NCBI RefSeq assembly: GCF_937888285.1
Contig: NZ_CALART010000049.1
Coordinates: 1 to 20,085, forward strand
Length of the DNA: 20,085 nucleotides
Source: an uncultured Aquimonas sp.
GTDB lineage: Bacteria; Pseudomonadota; Gammaproteobacteria; Xanthomonadales; Xanthomonadaceae
Reading direction: 5' to 3'
In this document: positions 6,542-14,675 of the stretch, piece by piece
Position numbering within the stretch: position 1 is the first letter of the stretch
Layout: each line of letters opens with the position of its first letter
Position numbers and translations under genes: made by a program
Notes under the pieces: generated by a model
Database searches by the model: none
What the model was told of the DNA's origin: nothing
The model's input: the letters and a program-made list of their open reading frames with translations, nothing else

Positions 6542-7867
6542 ATGGTAGAGAGCCGCGCCATGCGATCACCGCGCGAATCCGGGCCCACCCGCCAGCAAGA
6601 CCTCGGCGTCGCGCAGCTGGGTTGGCTCGCTGCGGCCGTATTCGTCGTCTCGGCCGGATATGGGGCACTGATGCCCTTGATCCCCGACTGGCTGCGGCCC
6701 TTGATGGGCGACGCGGATCCTGGGGCGCTTGCGCGCCATGTCGGCTACCTCAGCGGCATCTACACGGCGGGCATCCTGCTGGGTGCGCCCCTGTGGGGCA
6801 TGCTGGCGGACAGGCTGGGGCGTGCCCGCGTGTTGCTGGTGGGCCTGATCGGCTACGTGGCCAGCCTGCTCCCGCTGCTGCGCCCCGAGGCCCTGGGCGT
6901 GGTCGGCATCTATGCGCTGCGCGGCGCGACGGGCTTTTTTGTGGCCGCGGTCGTGCCGGTGGTGCCGGCGCTCGTCGCGCAGTACACCCCAGAATCGATT
7001 CGCGCCAGGCGCTTTGCATGGCTGGGTGCGATGTCGCTGCTCGGGTTCCTGTTCGGCCCCGGCCTGAACGCCGCTGCAGAACGGCTTGTCGGCCTGGGCT
7101 TCTTGAGCGTGCTGGTACAGGGCTCATCGACCACGCTCGTGATCGCACTCTCGGCCGCGCTCGGCGCGCTGATGATGCTGGGCCTGGCCGCAACGCTTCC
7201 CGCACCTTCCTCCCTTGGAGAGGCGGACGCAGCCGATCACGACGGAGCACCCCGGAGCCGCTCCCTGGCGCTCTGGATTCTCAACGGTGTGGTCATGTTC
7301 GTGCTTGCCGGCTTTGAACTCGGCATCGTGCTGCAGGGCCAGCGCCACCCCGATCTCTCCTCCCGAGAGGTGTCGTTGATGTTCGCCGAGTGCAGTCTGG
7401 TGATGCTGGGCGTCAACGCGGTGCTGTTCTTCACCGGCCTGCTGGAGCGCGCCGACCCACGCCGCGTACTGGCCTGCGGCATGGTCCTGGGCATCGCCGG
7501 GCTCCTGATGCTGGCCCGCCATGGCAGCGAGATGTGGCTGTACGTCGGCGTGAGTTTCACGGCTGCGGGCACGGGTCTCGTGCTCCCCACCCTGGCCTAC
7601 CTCGCTGCCGGCACCTCGGCGCGGCGGCTCGGTATCGCGATGGGAGGGCTCGCCGCGGCAGCCGGCCTCGGACAAACACTGGGATCGGCCGCCACCGGAT
7701 GGCTATTCGGCGCTGTGATGCAGAGCACCTTTGCGTGGCTGTCGATTCCACTGGCCGCCACCCTCGCGCTGCTGCTCATTCCGCGGCATTGGTGGCCAGC
7801 CAACCCCGTCCTGGTGAGCGCTTCACCGTCCCGCACTTTTCTCACTTCCACGGAAACCGAACCATGA
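6542..7867 (+). CDS. MFS-family transporter
   Basis: A 441-residue protein with about 12 hydrophobic segments in two halves. The MFS motif A between TM2 and TM3 is clear: G-M-L-A-D-R-L-G-R-A-R at about residues 86-96. The N-terminal half has the drug/proton antiporter style (P-L-I-P-D-W after TM1, A-T-G-F-F-V-A in TM4). A hydrophilic loop rich in acidic residues and Pro separates the halves (about 215-240). The ATG at 6542 is chosen; 6560 and an upstream GTG at 6497 are alternatives and no ribosome site is strong. The substrate is unknown; a proton-driven exporter is the likeliest reading. The stop overlaps the LemA start (ATGA). Confidence 0.88.
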   Translation: MVESRAMRSPRESGPTRQQDLGVAQLGWLAAAVFVVSAGYGALMPLIPDWLRPLMGDADPGALARHVGYLSGIYTAGILLGAPLWGMLADRLGRARVLLVGLIGYVASLLPLLRPEALGVVGIYALRGATGFFVAAVVPVVPALVAQYTPESIRARRFAWLGAMSLLGFLFGPGLNAAAERLVGLGFLSVLVQGSSTTLVIALSAALGALMMLGLAATLPAPSSLGEADAADHDGAPRSRSLALWILNGVVMFVLAGFELGIVLQGQRHPDLSSREVSLMFAECSLVMLGVNAVLFFTGLLERADPRRVLACGMVLGIAGLLMLARHGSEMWLYVGVSFTAAGTGLVLPTLAYLAAGTSARRLGIAMGGLAAAAGLGQTLGSAATGWLFGAVMQSTFAWLSIPLAATLALLLIPRHWWPANPVLVSASPSRTFLTSTETEP

Positions 7868-8475
7868 GACTGATCCTGATGTCCCTGCTCGCAGCGCTTG
7901 CCCTGTCGCTGAGCGGATGCGGCTACAACGACTTCCAGCGGCTGGACGAGCAGACCAAGTCCGCCTGGTCCGAGGTGCTGAACCAGTACCAGCGGCGCGC
8001 CGACCTGATCCCCAACATCGTCGCGACCGTCAAGGGCGAGACCAACTTCGAGCAGGAGACGCTGACCCGGGTGGTCGAGGCCCGCGCGAAGGCGACCTCG
8101 ATCCAGGCCACGCCGGAACTCGTCAACAACCCCGAGGCGTTCCAGAAGTTCCAGGCGGCACAGAGCGAACTGTCCGGCGCGCTGAGCCGGCTGCTGGTGG
8201 TGAGCGAGAACTACCCGCAACTCAAGGCGAACCAGGCTTTTCAAGACCTGCGTGCCCAACTTGAGGGCACGGAGAACCGCATCACCGTGGCGCGTGGGCG
8301 CTACGTGAAGGCGGTGCAGGATTACAACGTGCTCACGCGCAGCTTCCCGACCAACATCACGGCCAAGCTGTTCAGCTACGTCGTCAAGCCCAATTTCTCG
8401 GTCGCCGACGAGAAGGCCATGGCGGCGCCGCCACAGGTCGATTTCGGCGCCTCGGCGCCGGCGGCGCGCCCCTGA
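7864..8475 (+). CDS. lemA: LemA-family lipoprotein
   Basis: A 203-residue protein. The N-terminal signal ends in a lipobox, L-S-G-C with Cys19, so it is probably a membrane-anchored lipoprotein facing the periplasm. The body has the LemA hallmarks: W-S-E-V-L-N-Q-Y-Q-R-R-A-D-L-I-P-N (about 37-53), V-V-E-A-R-A-K-A, and N-R-I-T-V-A-R-G-R-Y with Y-N near the end. LemA proteins are long helical bundles of unknown biochemical role, usually next to a TPM-domain protein, as here. It starts inside the MFS stop codon and is followed one base later by the first TPM gene. Confidence 0.95.
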   Translation: MRLILMSLLAALALSLSGCGYNDFQRLDEQTKSAWSEVLNQYQRRADLIPNIVATVKGETNFEQETLTRVVEARAKATSIQATPELVNNPEAFQKFQAAQSELSGALSRLLVVSENYPQLKANQAFQDLRAQLEGTENRITVARGRYVKAVQDYNVLTRSFPTNITAKLFSYVVKPNFSVADEKAMAAPPQVDFGASAPAARP

Positions 8476-8476
8476 C

Positions 8477-9382
8477 ATGAGAACGCCCAGAACAGTGGTG
8501 CTCTCTCCGGCGGCCCCTCTTCGGCTGGCCCACGCTCTGGCCTGGCTGCTGCTGAGCCTGTTCCTTTCGGTCGCGTCCGCGCAGGAGTTGGTCGCCGTTC
8601 CTCCGCTGCAGGCGCGCGTCACCGATCTCACGGGAACGCTCGCCGCCGATCGTGTCGCCGCGCTGGATGCGCAGCTTCGGGCCTTCGAGCAACGCAAGGG
8701 CGTGCAGATCGCCGTGCTGATGGTCCGCTCGACGCGGCCCGAACCCGTCGAGCAGTACGCCCTGCGGGTGGTAGAGCAATGGAAGCTCGGCCGTCGCAAG
8801 GTGGACGACGGCGCGTTGCTCCTGGTGGCCAAGGACGACCGCACCGTGCGCATCGAAGTCGGATACGGCATCGAGGGTGCGCTGAGCGACGTGGTATCGC
8901 GGCGCATCATCGACGAGGTGATCACGCCGCGCCTGCGCCAGGGCGATTTCGACGGCGGCATCGCCGCAGGCGCCGAACAGATCATGCGGGTGATCGATGG
9001 CGAGGCCCTGCCTGCGGCGGACCCACGGCGGCAGGGGCAGACCAACGACATCGGGCAGGCCTGGCCCTTCCTGTTCGTCGCGGCCCTGATGCTGGGCGGA
9101 GTGCTACGCAACGCCCTCGGCCGCCTTCCAGGCTCCCTGGTCACGGCTGGCGTGCTGGGTGCCGCTGCGTGGCTGTTGGTGGGCACCTTCGCGGTGGCCG
9201 CGGTGGCTGGACTGGCGGGATTCCTCGTCACGCTGCTGGGCATCGGCATGGGTGGCCACGGCGGCATGGACGGGCGCCACCGGGGAGGCGGCTGGCCGGG
9301 CGGAGGATTGGGCGGTGGTGGCGGTGGATTCCGCGGCGGCGGCGGCGGCTTCGGTGGCGGCGGCGCGTCAGGACGGTGGTGA
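8477..9382 (+). CDS. TPM-domain membrane protein with Gly-rich tail (YgcG type)
   Basis: A 301-residue protein. It begins with a long signal sequence cleaved near V-A-S-A-Q (about residue 36). A periplasmic TPM domain follows (about 45-180), marked by V-T-D-L-T-G-T-L, Q-I-A-V-L-M-V, D-D-G-A-L-L-L-V and V-G-Y-G-I-E-G-A-L-S-D. Two to three membrane segments (about 195-255) and a very Gly-rich C-terminus complete the layout. This is the usual YgcG/TPM arrangement next to lemA. The pair is linked to envelope stress or membrane-protein quality control in other bacteria, but its activity is not established. It lies one base after lemA and one base before the next TPM gene. Confidence 0.93.
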   Translation: MRTPRTVVLSPAAPLRLAHALAWLLLSLFLSVASAQELVAVPPLQARVTDLTGTLAADRVAALDAQLRAFEQRKGVQIAVLMVRSTRPEPVEQYALRVVEQWKLGRRKVDDGALLLVAKDDRTVRIEVGYGIEGALSDVVSRRIIDEVITPRLRQGDFDGGIAAGAEQIMRVIDGEALPAADPRRQGQTNDIGQAWPFLFVAALMLGGVLRNALGRLPGSLVTAGVLGAAAWLLVGTFAVAAVAGLAGFLVTLLGIGMGGHGGMDGRHRGGGWPGGGLGGGGGGFRGGGGGFGGGGASGRW

Positions 9383-9383
9383 G

Positions 9384-9881
9384 ATGAACATGCAACGACT
9401 TCTTCGCCACCTTGCGACCACGGATCGCGCAGTCCGCCGCGCCTTCCCCCCGTGCGCGCTGGATGCGATCGAGCAGGCCATCCGCACGGGAGAGTTCCAG
9501 CATGGGGGCCAGCTGCGCTTCGTGGTCGAGGGTGCGCTGGACGGATCGCCACTGTGGCGCAACCAATCGCCGGGCGAGCGGGCGCTGGACCTGTTCGCAC
9601 GCCTGGGTGTGTGGGATACGGCGCACAACAGCGGCGTCCTGATCTACGTGCTGCTGGCCGACCGGGCCGTGGAGATCGTGGCCGATCGCGGCATCCATGC
9701 CTGTTGCGGTGCCGAAAGGTGGTCGGCTGTGTGCCAGCGCATGGAAGCCCAGTTTGCGCAGGGACGCTTCGAGGCCGGAGCCCTGGAAGGCATCGTGGCC
9801 GTCAGCCACCTGCTGGTGCAGCACTTTCCGCGGGGCGCGGACCACGGCAACGAGTTGCCGGATCGGCCGGTCCTTCTTTGA
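9384..9881 (+). CDS. Second TPM-domain protein, without signal peptide
   Basis: A 165-residue protein starting at the ATG one base after the previous stop. The frame is open further upstream only as overlap with the Gly-rich tail. It contains a TPM-like domain: L-D-A-I-E-Q-A-I-R near residue 25, F-V-V-E-G-A-L, A-L-D-L-F-A-R-L-G-V-W-D-T, N-S-G-V-L-I-Y-V-L-L-A-D-R-A-V-E-I-V-A-D-R-G-I, and a final helix. No signal peptide or membrane segment is visible, so unlike its neighbour it may be cytosolic or membrane-peripheral. The LemA-TPM-TPM trio recurs in proteobacteria; the function of the short TPM protein is unknown. Confidence 0.88.
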   Translation: MNMQRLLRHLATTDRAVRRAFPPCALDAIEQAIRTGEFQHGGQLRFVVEGALDGSPLWRNQSPGERALDLFARLGVWDTAHNSGVLIYVLLADRAVEIVADRGIHACCGAERWSAVCQRMEAQFAQGRFEAGALEGIVAVSHLLVQHFPRGADHGNELPDRPVLL

Positions 9882-9906
9882 ACGACAACATCCTTGGAGA
9901 CCTACC

Positions 9907-11268
9907 ATGCAACTTCAATTTCTGGGTGCCACCGGCACCGTGACCGGTTCCAAATACCTGCTGCGCCATGGCGACGCGACCATTCTGGTGGACTGCGGCC
10001 TGTTCCAGGGATTCAAGCAGCTGCGCCTGCGCAACTGGGAGCCGCTGCCGGTCGCGCCCAAGACCGTCGACGCGGTCGTGCTCACCCACGCCCACATCGA
10101 CCACAGCGGCTACCTGCCACTGCTGGCGCGACAAGGCTTTCGCGGCCGGGTTTACTGCACGTCCGCGACGCACGAGCTGTGCAAGATCCTGCTCACCGAC
10201 AGCGGCCATCTGCAGGAGGAAGAGGCGAAGTTCGCCAACCGGCACGGTTTCTCCAAACACCAGCCCGCGCTGCCGCTGTACACCCGTGAGGACGCCGAGC
10301 GCTGCCTGAAGCTGTTCGCGCCACCTCCGTTCTCTCAGGACTTCGAGGCGCTGCCCGGACTCACCGCGCGGTTGACGCCTTCCGGGCACATGCTCGGCTC
10401 GGCCTTCGTGCACCTCAACGACGGCCGGCGATCCGTGCTCTTCTCCGGCGACATCGGCCGGCCCAACGACCCGGTGCTGCGCCCGCCGGTGCAGGTCCCC
10501 GGCGCCGACTACCTGCTGGTGGAATCCACCTACGGCAACCGCAAGCATGAAGCGTCCGACGCACTGGCGCAGCTGGAGACTGTCATCAACAAGACGGCCG
10601 CCCGTGGAGGGGTCGTGGTCATCCCAGCGTTCGCTGTCGGCCGAGCGCAGAGCCTGATGTACGGCATCTACCAGCTCAAGAAGCAAGGGCGCATCCACCA
10701 GCACCTGCCCGTGTACCTGGACAGCCCGATGGCCATCGATGCCACACGGCTGTACCACGCCCATCGCGACGAGCACCGGCTCTCGCCCGAGGAATGCGAG
10801 GGCATGTGCCATGCCGCGAAGATCGTCAACAAGGTCGAGGAGTCCAAGGCGCTCAGCGCCGGTCGTGGACCGATGGTCATCATCTCCGCCAGTGGCATGG
10901 CCACGGGAGGACGCGTGGTGCACCACCTCAAGTCATTCGCGCCCGACCATCGCAACACCATCCTGTTCGCCGGCTACCAGGCGGGCGGCACCCGTGGCGC
11001 CGCGATCGTGCACGGCGCGTCCACCGTCCGCATCCATGGCCAGGATGTGCCGATCCGCGCCGAGGTGGCCTCGCTCGACAACCTTTCCGCCCACGCCGAT
11101 GCCGACGAGATCCTCGCGTGGATGCGCGGCTTCACGCAAACACCGCGCCGAACCTTCGTGACCCACGGCGAGCCGGAGGCGGCCGATGCGCTGCGCGCGC
11201 GGATCGACCATGAACTGGGCTGGTCGGTTGCCGTGCCCGAGTACCTGCAGACGGTGGATCTGGTATGA
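9907..11268 (+). CDS. MBL-fold/beta-CASP RNA-processing nuclease
   Basis: A 453-residue protein starting at ATG 9907 after CTTGGAGA; longer in-frame starts overlap the TPM gene. The metallo-beta-lactamase core shows H61-x-H63-x-D65-H66 (T-H-A-H-I-D-H-S-G), later metal ligands in P-S-G-H-M-L-G-S-A and S-G-D-I-G-R. The beta-CASP insert has motif A (E-S-T-Y-G-N-R), S-A-S-G-M-A-T-G-G-R, and the RMMBL end has L-S-A-H-A-D and T-H-G-E. All zinc and catalytic residues are present. The family (Ysh1/CPSF73-like, for example Thermus TTHA0252) cuts RNA as endo- or exonuclease. Its stop overlaps the phosphorylase start (ATGA), which links RNA cleavage and nucleotide phosphorolysis. Confidence 0.93.
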   Translation: MQLQFLGATGTVTGSKYLLRHGDATILVDCGLFQGFKQLRLRNWEPLPVAPKTVDAVVLTHAHIDHSGYLPLLARQGFRGRVYCTSATHELCKILLTDSGHLQEEEAKFANRHGFSKHQPALPLYTREDAERCLKLFAPPPFSQDFEALPGLTARLTPSGHMLGSAFVHLNDGRRSVLFSGDIGRPNDPVLRPPVQVPGADYLLVESTYGNRKHEASDALAQLETVINKTAARGGVVVIPAFAVGRAQSLMYGIYQLKKQGRIHQHLPVYLDSPMAIDATRLYHAHRDEHRLSPEECEGMCHAAKIVNKVEESKALSAGRGPMVIISASGMATGGRVVHHLKSFAPDHRNTILFAGYQAGGTRGAAIVHGASTVRIHGQDVPIRAEVASLDNLSAHADADEILAWMRGFTQTPRRTFVTHGEPEAADALRARIDHELGWSVAVPEYLQTVDLV

Positions 11269-12830
11269 CGGCGCACCTGCACGAGACCGGCACCGGCACC
11301 GGCACCGGCACCGGCACCGGAGAGGATGGCGTGAACACGCTGCAGGCGTGGCGCACCGGCATCGACACCCATCAGGAGCCGGTGGTCTACATGCGGCGCG
11401 ACTGCCCTGTCTGCCGGTCGGAGGGTTTCACGACCCAGGCGCGCGTGCAGCTGACGGCCGGCCGCCGCAGCATCGTGGCGACGCTCAGCGTCGTCGATGG
11501 GGATTGGCTGGCCGAGAACGTCGCTGGCCTGTCCGAATCGGCATGGGCGTCGCTGGGGGCGCAGCCGGGCCAGCTGGTCACGGTGACCCATGCACCGCCG
11601 CTGGATTCGCTCAGCCATGTCCGGGCCAAGGTCTACGGCAATGCCCTGGGCGATGCCGAGTTCAGCGCCATCATCTCCGACGTCGCGGCGGGCCATTACT
11701 CTGACCTGCATCTGGCCACCTTCATCACCGCCTGCGCCGGCGATCGCCTGGACCTCGCGGAGACCGTCTCGCTCACGAAAGCCATGATTGGCGTCGGTGA
11801 CCGCATCGATTGGGGGCGCCCGCTGGTGGTGGACAAGCATTGCGTCGGCGGCCTGCCCGGCAACCGCACGACCCTGCTCGTGGTGCCCATCGTGGCCGCC
11901 TGCGGCCTCACGATGCCCAAGACCTCCTCGCGCGCCATCACCTCGCCGGCCGGGACGGCCGACACAATGGAGGTGCTGGCGCCGGTGAACCTGGATGTGC
12001 GGAGCATGCGGCGCGTGGTCGAACGCACGGGCGGCTGCATCGTCTGGGGCGGCTCGGTACGGCTCAGCCCCGCCGACGACATCCTCATCCGCGTCGAGCG
12101 GCCGCTGGACCTGGACAGCGAGGGCCAGCTCGTCGCCTCGGTCCTGTCCAAGAAGGCCGCTGCGGGCTCGACCCATGTGCTGATCGACCTGCCCGTGGGT
12201 GCCACCGCCAAAGTGCGCAGCGCGCAGGCCGCGGCGGCGCTCGGTCGGCGCCTGCAGGAGGTGGGCAGCGCCATCGGCCTGCACGTGGCCTTGCGCGTCA
12301 CCGATGGTGAGCAGCCGGTCGGCCGCGGGATCGGCCCGGCACTGGAGGCCCGCGACGTGCTGGCCGTCCTACAAGGGACGCCCGAGGCCCCGGCCGACCT
12401 GCGGGAGCGAGCGTTGCGGCTGGCGGCGGACATCCTCGAAATGGGCGGTGCAGCGCCCGCCGGCGGCGGCCTGACGCTCGCCACGCAGGTGCTGGCCGAC
12501 GGCCGCGCCTGGGCCACGTTCCAGGCGATCTGCGCTGAGCAGGGCGGCCTGCGCAGCATCCCGGTGGCAACGCATCGGCACACCGTCGCATCGCCGTCCA
12601 CGGGACGGGTCTCCCGAATCGACAACCGGCTGCTCGCGCGGGCGGCCAAGCTCGCCGGAGCACCGACCGCCGCTGCCGCCGGCATCGACGTGCATGCGCG
12701 CCTGGGCGACCAGCTCGAAGCGGGACAGCCGCTCTTCACGCTGCACGCCCAGGCGCCGGGCGAGCTGGCCTATGCGCTGCAGTTCGTCCGCTCGCGCCCA
12801 CCGATCTTCCAGATTTCGGAGAACCTATGA
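11265..12830 (+). CDS. AMP/thymidine phosphorylase family protein, archaeal type
   Basis: A 521-residue pyrimidine/NMP phosphorylase. The nucleoside phosphorylase domain has V189-D-K-H-C-V-G-G-L-P-G-N-R-T-T and, from Lys219, K-T-S-S-R-A-I-T-S-P-A-G-T-A-D-T-M. The latter is the signature of archaeal AMP phosphorylases and the related putative thymidine phosphorylases, not the R-G-L-G-H-T-G-G-T-L-D-K-L of DeoA. The extra N-terminal domain (about 25-105) also fits. The reaction is phosphorolysis of a nucleoside or NMP, giving base plus ribose-1-phosphate or ribose-1,5-bisphosphate; which one is open. Residues 8-19 are a Thr-Gly repeat encoded by a hexanucleotide array. An internal GTG at 11331, preceded by GGAGAGG, could be the true start. 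Confidence 0.9.
   Translation: MTAHLHETGTGTGTGTGTGEDGVNTLQAWRTGIDTHQEPVVYMRRDCPVCRSEGFTTQARVQLTAGRRSIVATLSVVDGDWLAENVAGLSESAWASLGAQPGQLVTVTHAPPLDSLSHVRAKVYGNALGDAEFSAIISDVAAGHYSDLHLATFITACAGDRLDLAETVSLTKAMIGVGDRIDWGRPLVVDKHCVGGLPGNRTTLLVVPIVAACGLTMPKTSSRAITSPAGTADTMEVLAPVNLDVRSMRRVVERTGGCIVWGGSVRLSPADDILIRVERPLDLDSEGQLVASVLSKKAAAGSTHVLIDLPVGATAKVRSAQAAAALGRRLQEVGSAIGLHVALRVTDGEQPVGRGIGPALEARDVLAVLQGTPEAPADLRERALRLAADILEMGGAAPAGGGLTLATQVLADGRAWATFQAICAEQGGLRSIPVATHRHTVASPSTGRVSRIDNRLLARAAKLAGAPTAAAAGIDVHARLGDQLEAGQPLFTLHAQAPGELAYALQFVRSRPPIFQISENL
11286..11320 (+). repeat. Hexanucleotide tandem repeat (ACCGGC, about 5.8 copies)
   Basis: The 6-base unit ACCGGC is repeated perfectly over 35 bases close to the annotated start of the phosphorylase gene. 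If translation begins at 11265 the array encodes a Thr-Gly run. If it begins at GTG 11331 the array is a leader element directly before the ribosome site (GGAGAGG at 11319-11325). Copy-number changes would keep the frame. Confidence 0.9.
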
Positions 12831-13726
12831 AACCTCTCGTTTTTCACCTGCCGGGCGACGAAGACTTCGCCGATGGACTGATCCGGGCGTTGGGCGCGCA
12901 GCGGGCTGCCCTGCAACTGCACCGGTTCCCGGACGGCGAGTCGCTGGTGCGGCTGGACGCCGACGTCACCGGCCGCACCGTCGTGATCGTGGCCAGCCTG
13001 GCACAGCCGGACGCCAAGGCGCTGCCCTTGTTGTTCGCCGCGGACGCAGCGCGCGACCTCGGCGCCACCCGCGTGTTGCTGGCTGCCCCGTACCTGGCGT
13101 ACCTGCGTCAGGACCGGCGCTTCAACACGGGCGAAGCCATCACGTCCCGCACGTTCGCTGCGCTGGTGTCGACGGTGTTCGACGGTATCGTCACCGTCGA
13201 TCCCCATCTGCACCGCTACCGCTCGCTCGGCGAGGTCTACCGGGTGCCGACCCGTGTGGTCGAGTCCGCGCCCGCCATCGCGGCCTGGGTCGCAGCCCAT
13301 GTGGACCGTCCCGTGTTGATCGGACCCGATGCGGAAAGCGAGCAATGGGTCCAGGAAGTCGCGCGCTTGGCTGGCGCGCCGTTCACGGTGTTGCAGAAGA
13401 TCCGCCGGGGCGACAAGGACGTGGAGGTCAGCCTTCCCGACACCGCGGCCCTGGCAGACCGCCAGCCCGTGCTCATCGATGACATCGTGTCCAGCGCGCG
13501 CACGATGATCCAGGCAATCGCCAGTGTGCGCAGCGTGGGATTGCCGCCACCGGTGTGCATCGGGGTGCACGCCCTGTTCGCCGCCGACGCGTACCACGCA
13601 CTTCTTGCGGCAGGGCCCCAGCGGGTGGTGACCTGCGACACCGTGCCGCATGTCTCTAACGGCATCAGCGTGGTGGCACCGCTGGCGACAGCGGTGCAGG
13701 AACTGATGGAAGCCGGCGCGCCATGA
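12827..13726 (+). CDS. Ribose-phosphate pyrophosphokinase (PRPP synthetase) family protein
   Basis: A 299-residue protein starting within the phosphorylase stop (ATGA). PRPP synthetase makes 5-phosphoribosyl-1-pyrophosphate from ribose-5-phosphate and ATP. Visible motifs are R-F-P-D-G-E (about 33-38), the ATP-site stretch P-Y-L-A-Y-L-R-Q-D-R-R-F (about 88-99), D-P-H-L-H (metal and ATP site), the flexible-loop K-I-R-R-G-D-K-D, and the PRPP loop V215-L-I-D-D-I-V-S-S-A-R-T226. The family's usual loop is D-D-x-I-D-T-A-G-T, so S-S-A-R-T is a divergent version. It is unlikely to be the housekeeping Prs of the host and is probably dedicated to the adjacent phosphorylase. Whether it uses ribose-5-phosphate or another sugar phosphate is unknown. 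Confidence 0.9.
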   Translation: MKPLVFHLPGDEDFADGLIRALGAQRAALQLHRFPDGESLVRLDADVTGRTVVIVASLAQPDAKALPLLFAADAARDLGATRVLLAAPYLAYLRQDRRFNTGEAITSRTFAALVSTVFDGIVTVDPHLHRYRSLGEVYRVPTRVVESAPAIAAWVAAHVDRPVLIGPDAESEQWVQEVARLAGAPFTVLQKIRRGDKDVEVSLPDTAALADRQPVLIDDIVSSARTMIQAIASVRSVGLPPPVCIGVHALFAADAYHALLAAGPQRVVTCDTVPHVSNGISVVAPLATAVQELMEAGAP

Positions 13727-13779
13727 GCCGCTGCGCCGCGCTCGCCATGACGCTCACGATCGAGGGGAGATGACTGCCC

Positions 13780-14424
13780 ATGTGCTTTTCCGCACCCGCC
13801 AGTTTCACGGCCGCAGCGGTTCTGCTGGGCCTGGGGACCGTCACCATGCGCCGGGCCCGCTCACGGCGCGAACTGCCGTATGCCGCCATCCCGCTGCTGT
13901 TCGGGGTCCAGCAACTGCTCGAAGGCATGCTGTGGCTGACGTTCCCCGACCGCGCGCCCTTGCTGAACGTGGCGCTGACGCATCTCTACTCGTTCTTCTC
14001 GCACGTCCTGTGGCCGATCTACGTCCCGCTGGCTGCGCTGGCGCTGGAGAGCGTCCGTTGGCGCCGTCGGGTTCTGGTGGCCATTGCAGTCGCGGGCGCG
14101 CTCGTCGGTCTGTACCTGCTGGCGATGCTGGTGAAGCTGCCCATCACGGCCCGCGTGGTCGGCCAGCACATCCTCTACGACTCTCCGCACTTCTACGTGA
14201 TGACCACGATGGCCCTGTATCTGATCGGCACCTGCGCAAGCCTGATGGTTTCTAGCCACCGGCGCGTGGCGGCTTTTGGGGTGGCCGCCTTTGTCTCCGC
14301 AATCGCCGCCTACATGTTCTATGCAACCTGGTTCATCTCGGTGTGGTGCTTCTTTGCCGCTGTGCTCAGCTTCATCGTGCTGTGGCAGTTCCGTGAGCCC
14401 CGAGCGAGGCTGGCCGTGCCATGA
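13780..14424 (+). CDS. DUF6629-type integral membrane protein
   Basis: A 214-residue protein with about seven hydrophobic segments. It begins M-C-F-S-A-P-A-S-F, the conserved opening of DUF6629 proteins, followed by P-L-L-F-G-V-Q-Q-L-L-E-G and a segment with Y-S-F-F-S-H-V-L-W-P-I-Y-V-P. A ribosome site (GAGGGGAG, 13762-13769) precedes the ATG; an overlapping frame starting at 13770 is a shadow. The protein should lie in the inner membrane. No biochemical role is known. Its place between the PRPP synthetase and the dehydrogenase, with an ATGA overlap downstream, suggests co-expression with that metabolic block. Confidence 0.85.
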   Translation: MCFSAPASFTAAAVLLGLGTVTMRRARSRRELPYAAIPLLFGVQQLLEGMLWLTFPDRAPLLNVALTHLYSFFSHVLWPIYVPLAALALESVRWRRRVLVAIAVAGALVGLYLLAMLVKLPITARVVGQHILYDSPHFYVMTTMALYLIGTCASLMVSSHRRVAAFGVAAFVSAIAAYMFYATWFISVWCFFAAVLSFIVLWQFREPRARLAVP

Positions 14425-14675
14425 CGAATCCTCCGGCCAGATTCAAGCCCGCACTGGCCTACGCGGACTGCGGCCGCACGCAGGGCCCGATGCGCCGCGC
14501 GGCGTTCTTCACGGTTCAGTTGCTCGACGGATTCGAGACCATGCGCGATGCGGTCGCCGGCCGGCTGCCGACGGTATTCGCGCAAGCGGAACTCGCGCAA
14601 GGCACCAAGACCGGGCACTTCATCGCCGCGTTCTGCATCCTGTCCCTGCACCGGGTAATCGAGGAGGGCTCATGA
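14421..14675 (+). CDS. Small protein of unknown function, 84 residues
   Basis: An 84-residue protein that I do not recognise. It is Ala- and Arg-rich, with a moderately hydrophobic C-terminal helix (about residues 63-80) but no convincing membrane segment or signal peptide. Two Cys occur (C-G-R near 17 and F-C-I-L near 72). Both ends overlap neighbours by ATGA (14421 with the DUF6629 stop, 14672 with the dehydrogenase start), which strongly supports real translation. It may be an accessory subunit or a regulator of the flanking genes, but nothing in the sequence assigns a function. Confidence 0.75.
   Translation: MTNPPARFKPALAYADCGRTQGPMRRAAFFTVQLLDGFETMRDAVAGRLPTVFAQAELAQGTKTGHFIAAFCILSLHRVIEEGS

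Noticed and set aside
7597..9600. Long minus-strand open frame of 667 residues opposite lemA and the TPM genes
   Set aside because: It is a high-GC antisense shadow with Pro/Arg-rich low-complexity sequence, lying opposite three well-supported genes.
13770..14255. Open frame of 161 residues overlapping the DUF6629 gene
   Set aside because: Its composition is Arg/Ala/Pro-rich shadow sequence, while the frame starting at 13780 has the conserved M-C-F-S-A opening, membrane segments and an ATGA overlap with the next gene.
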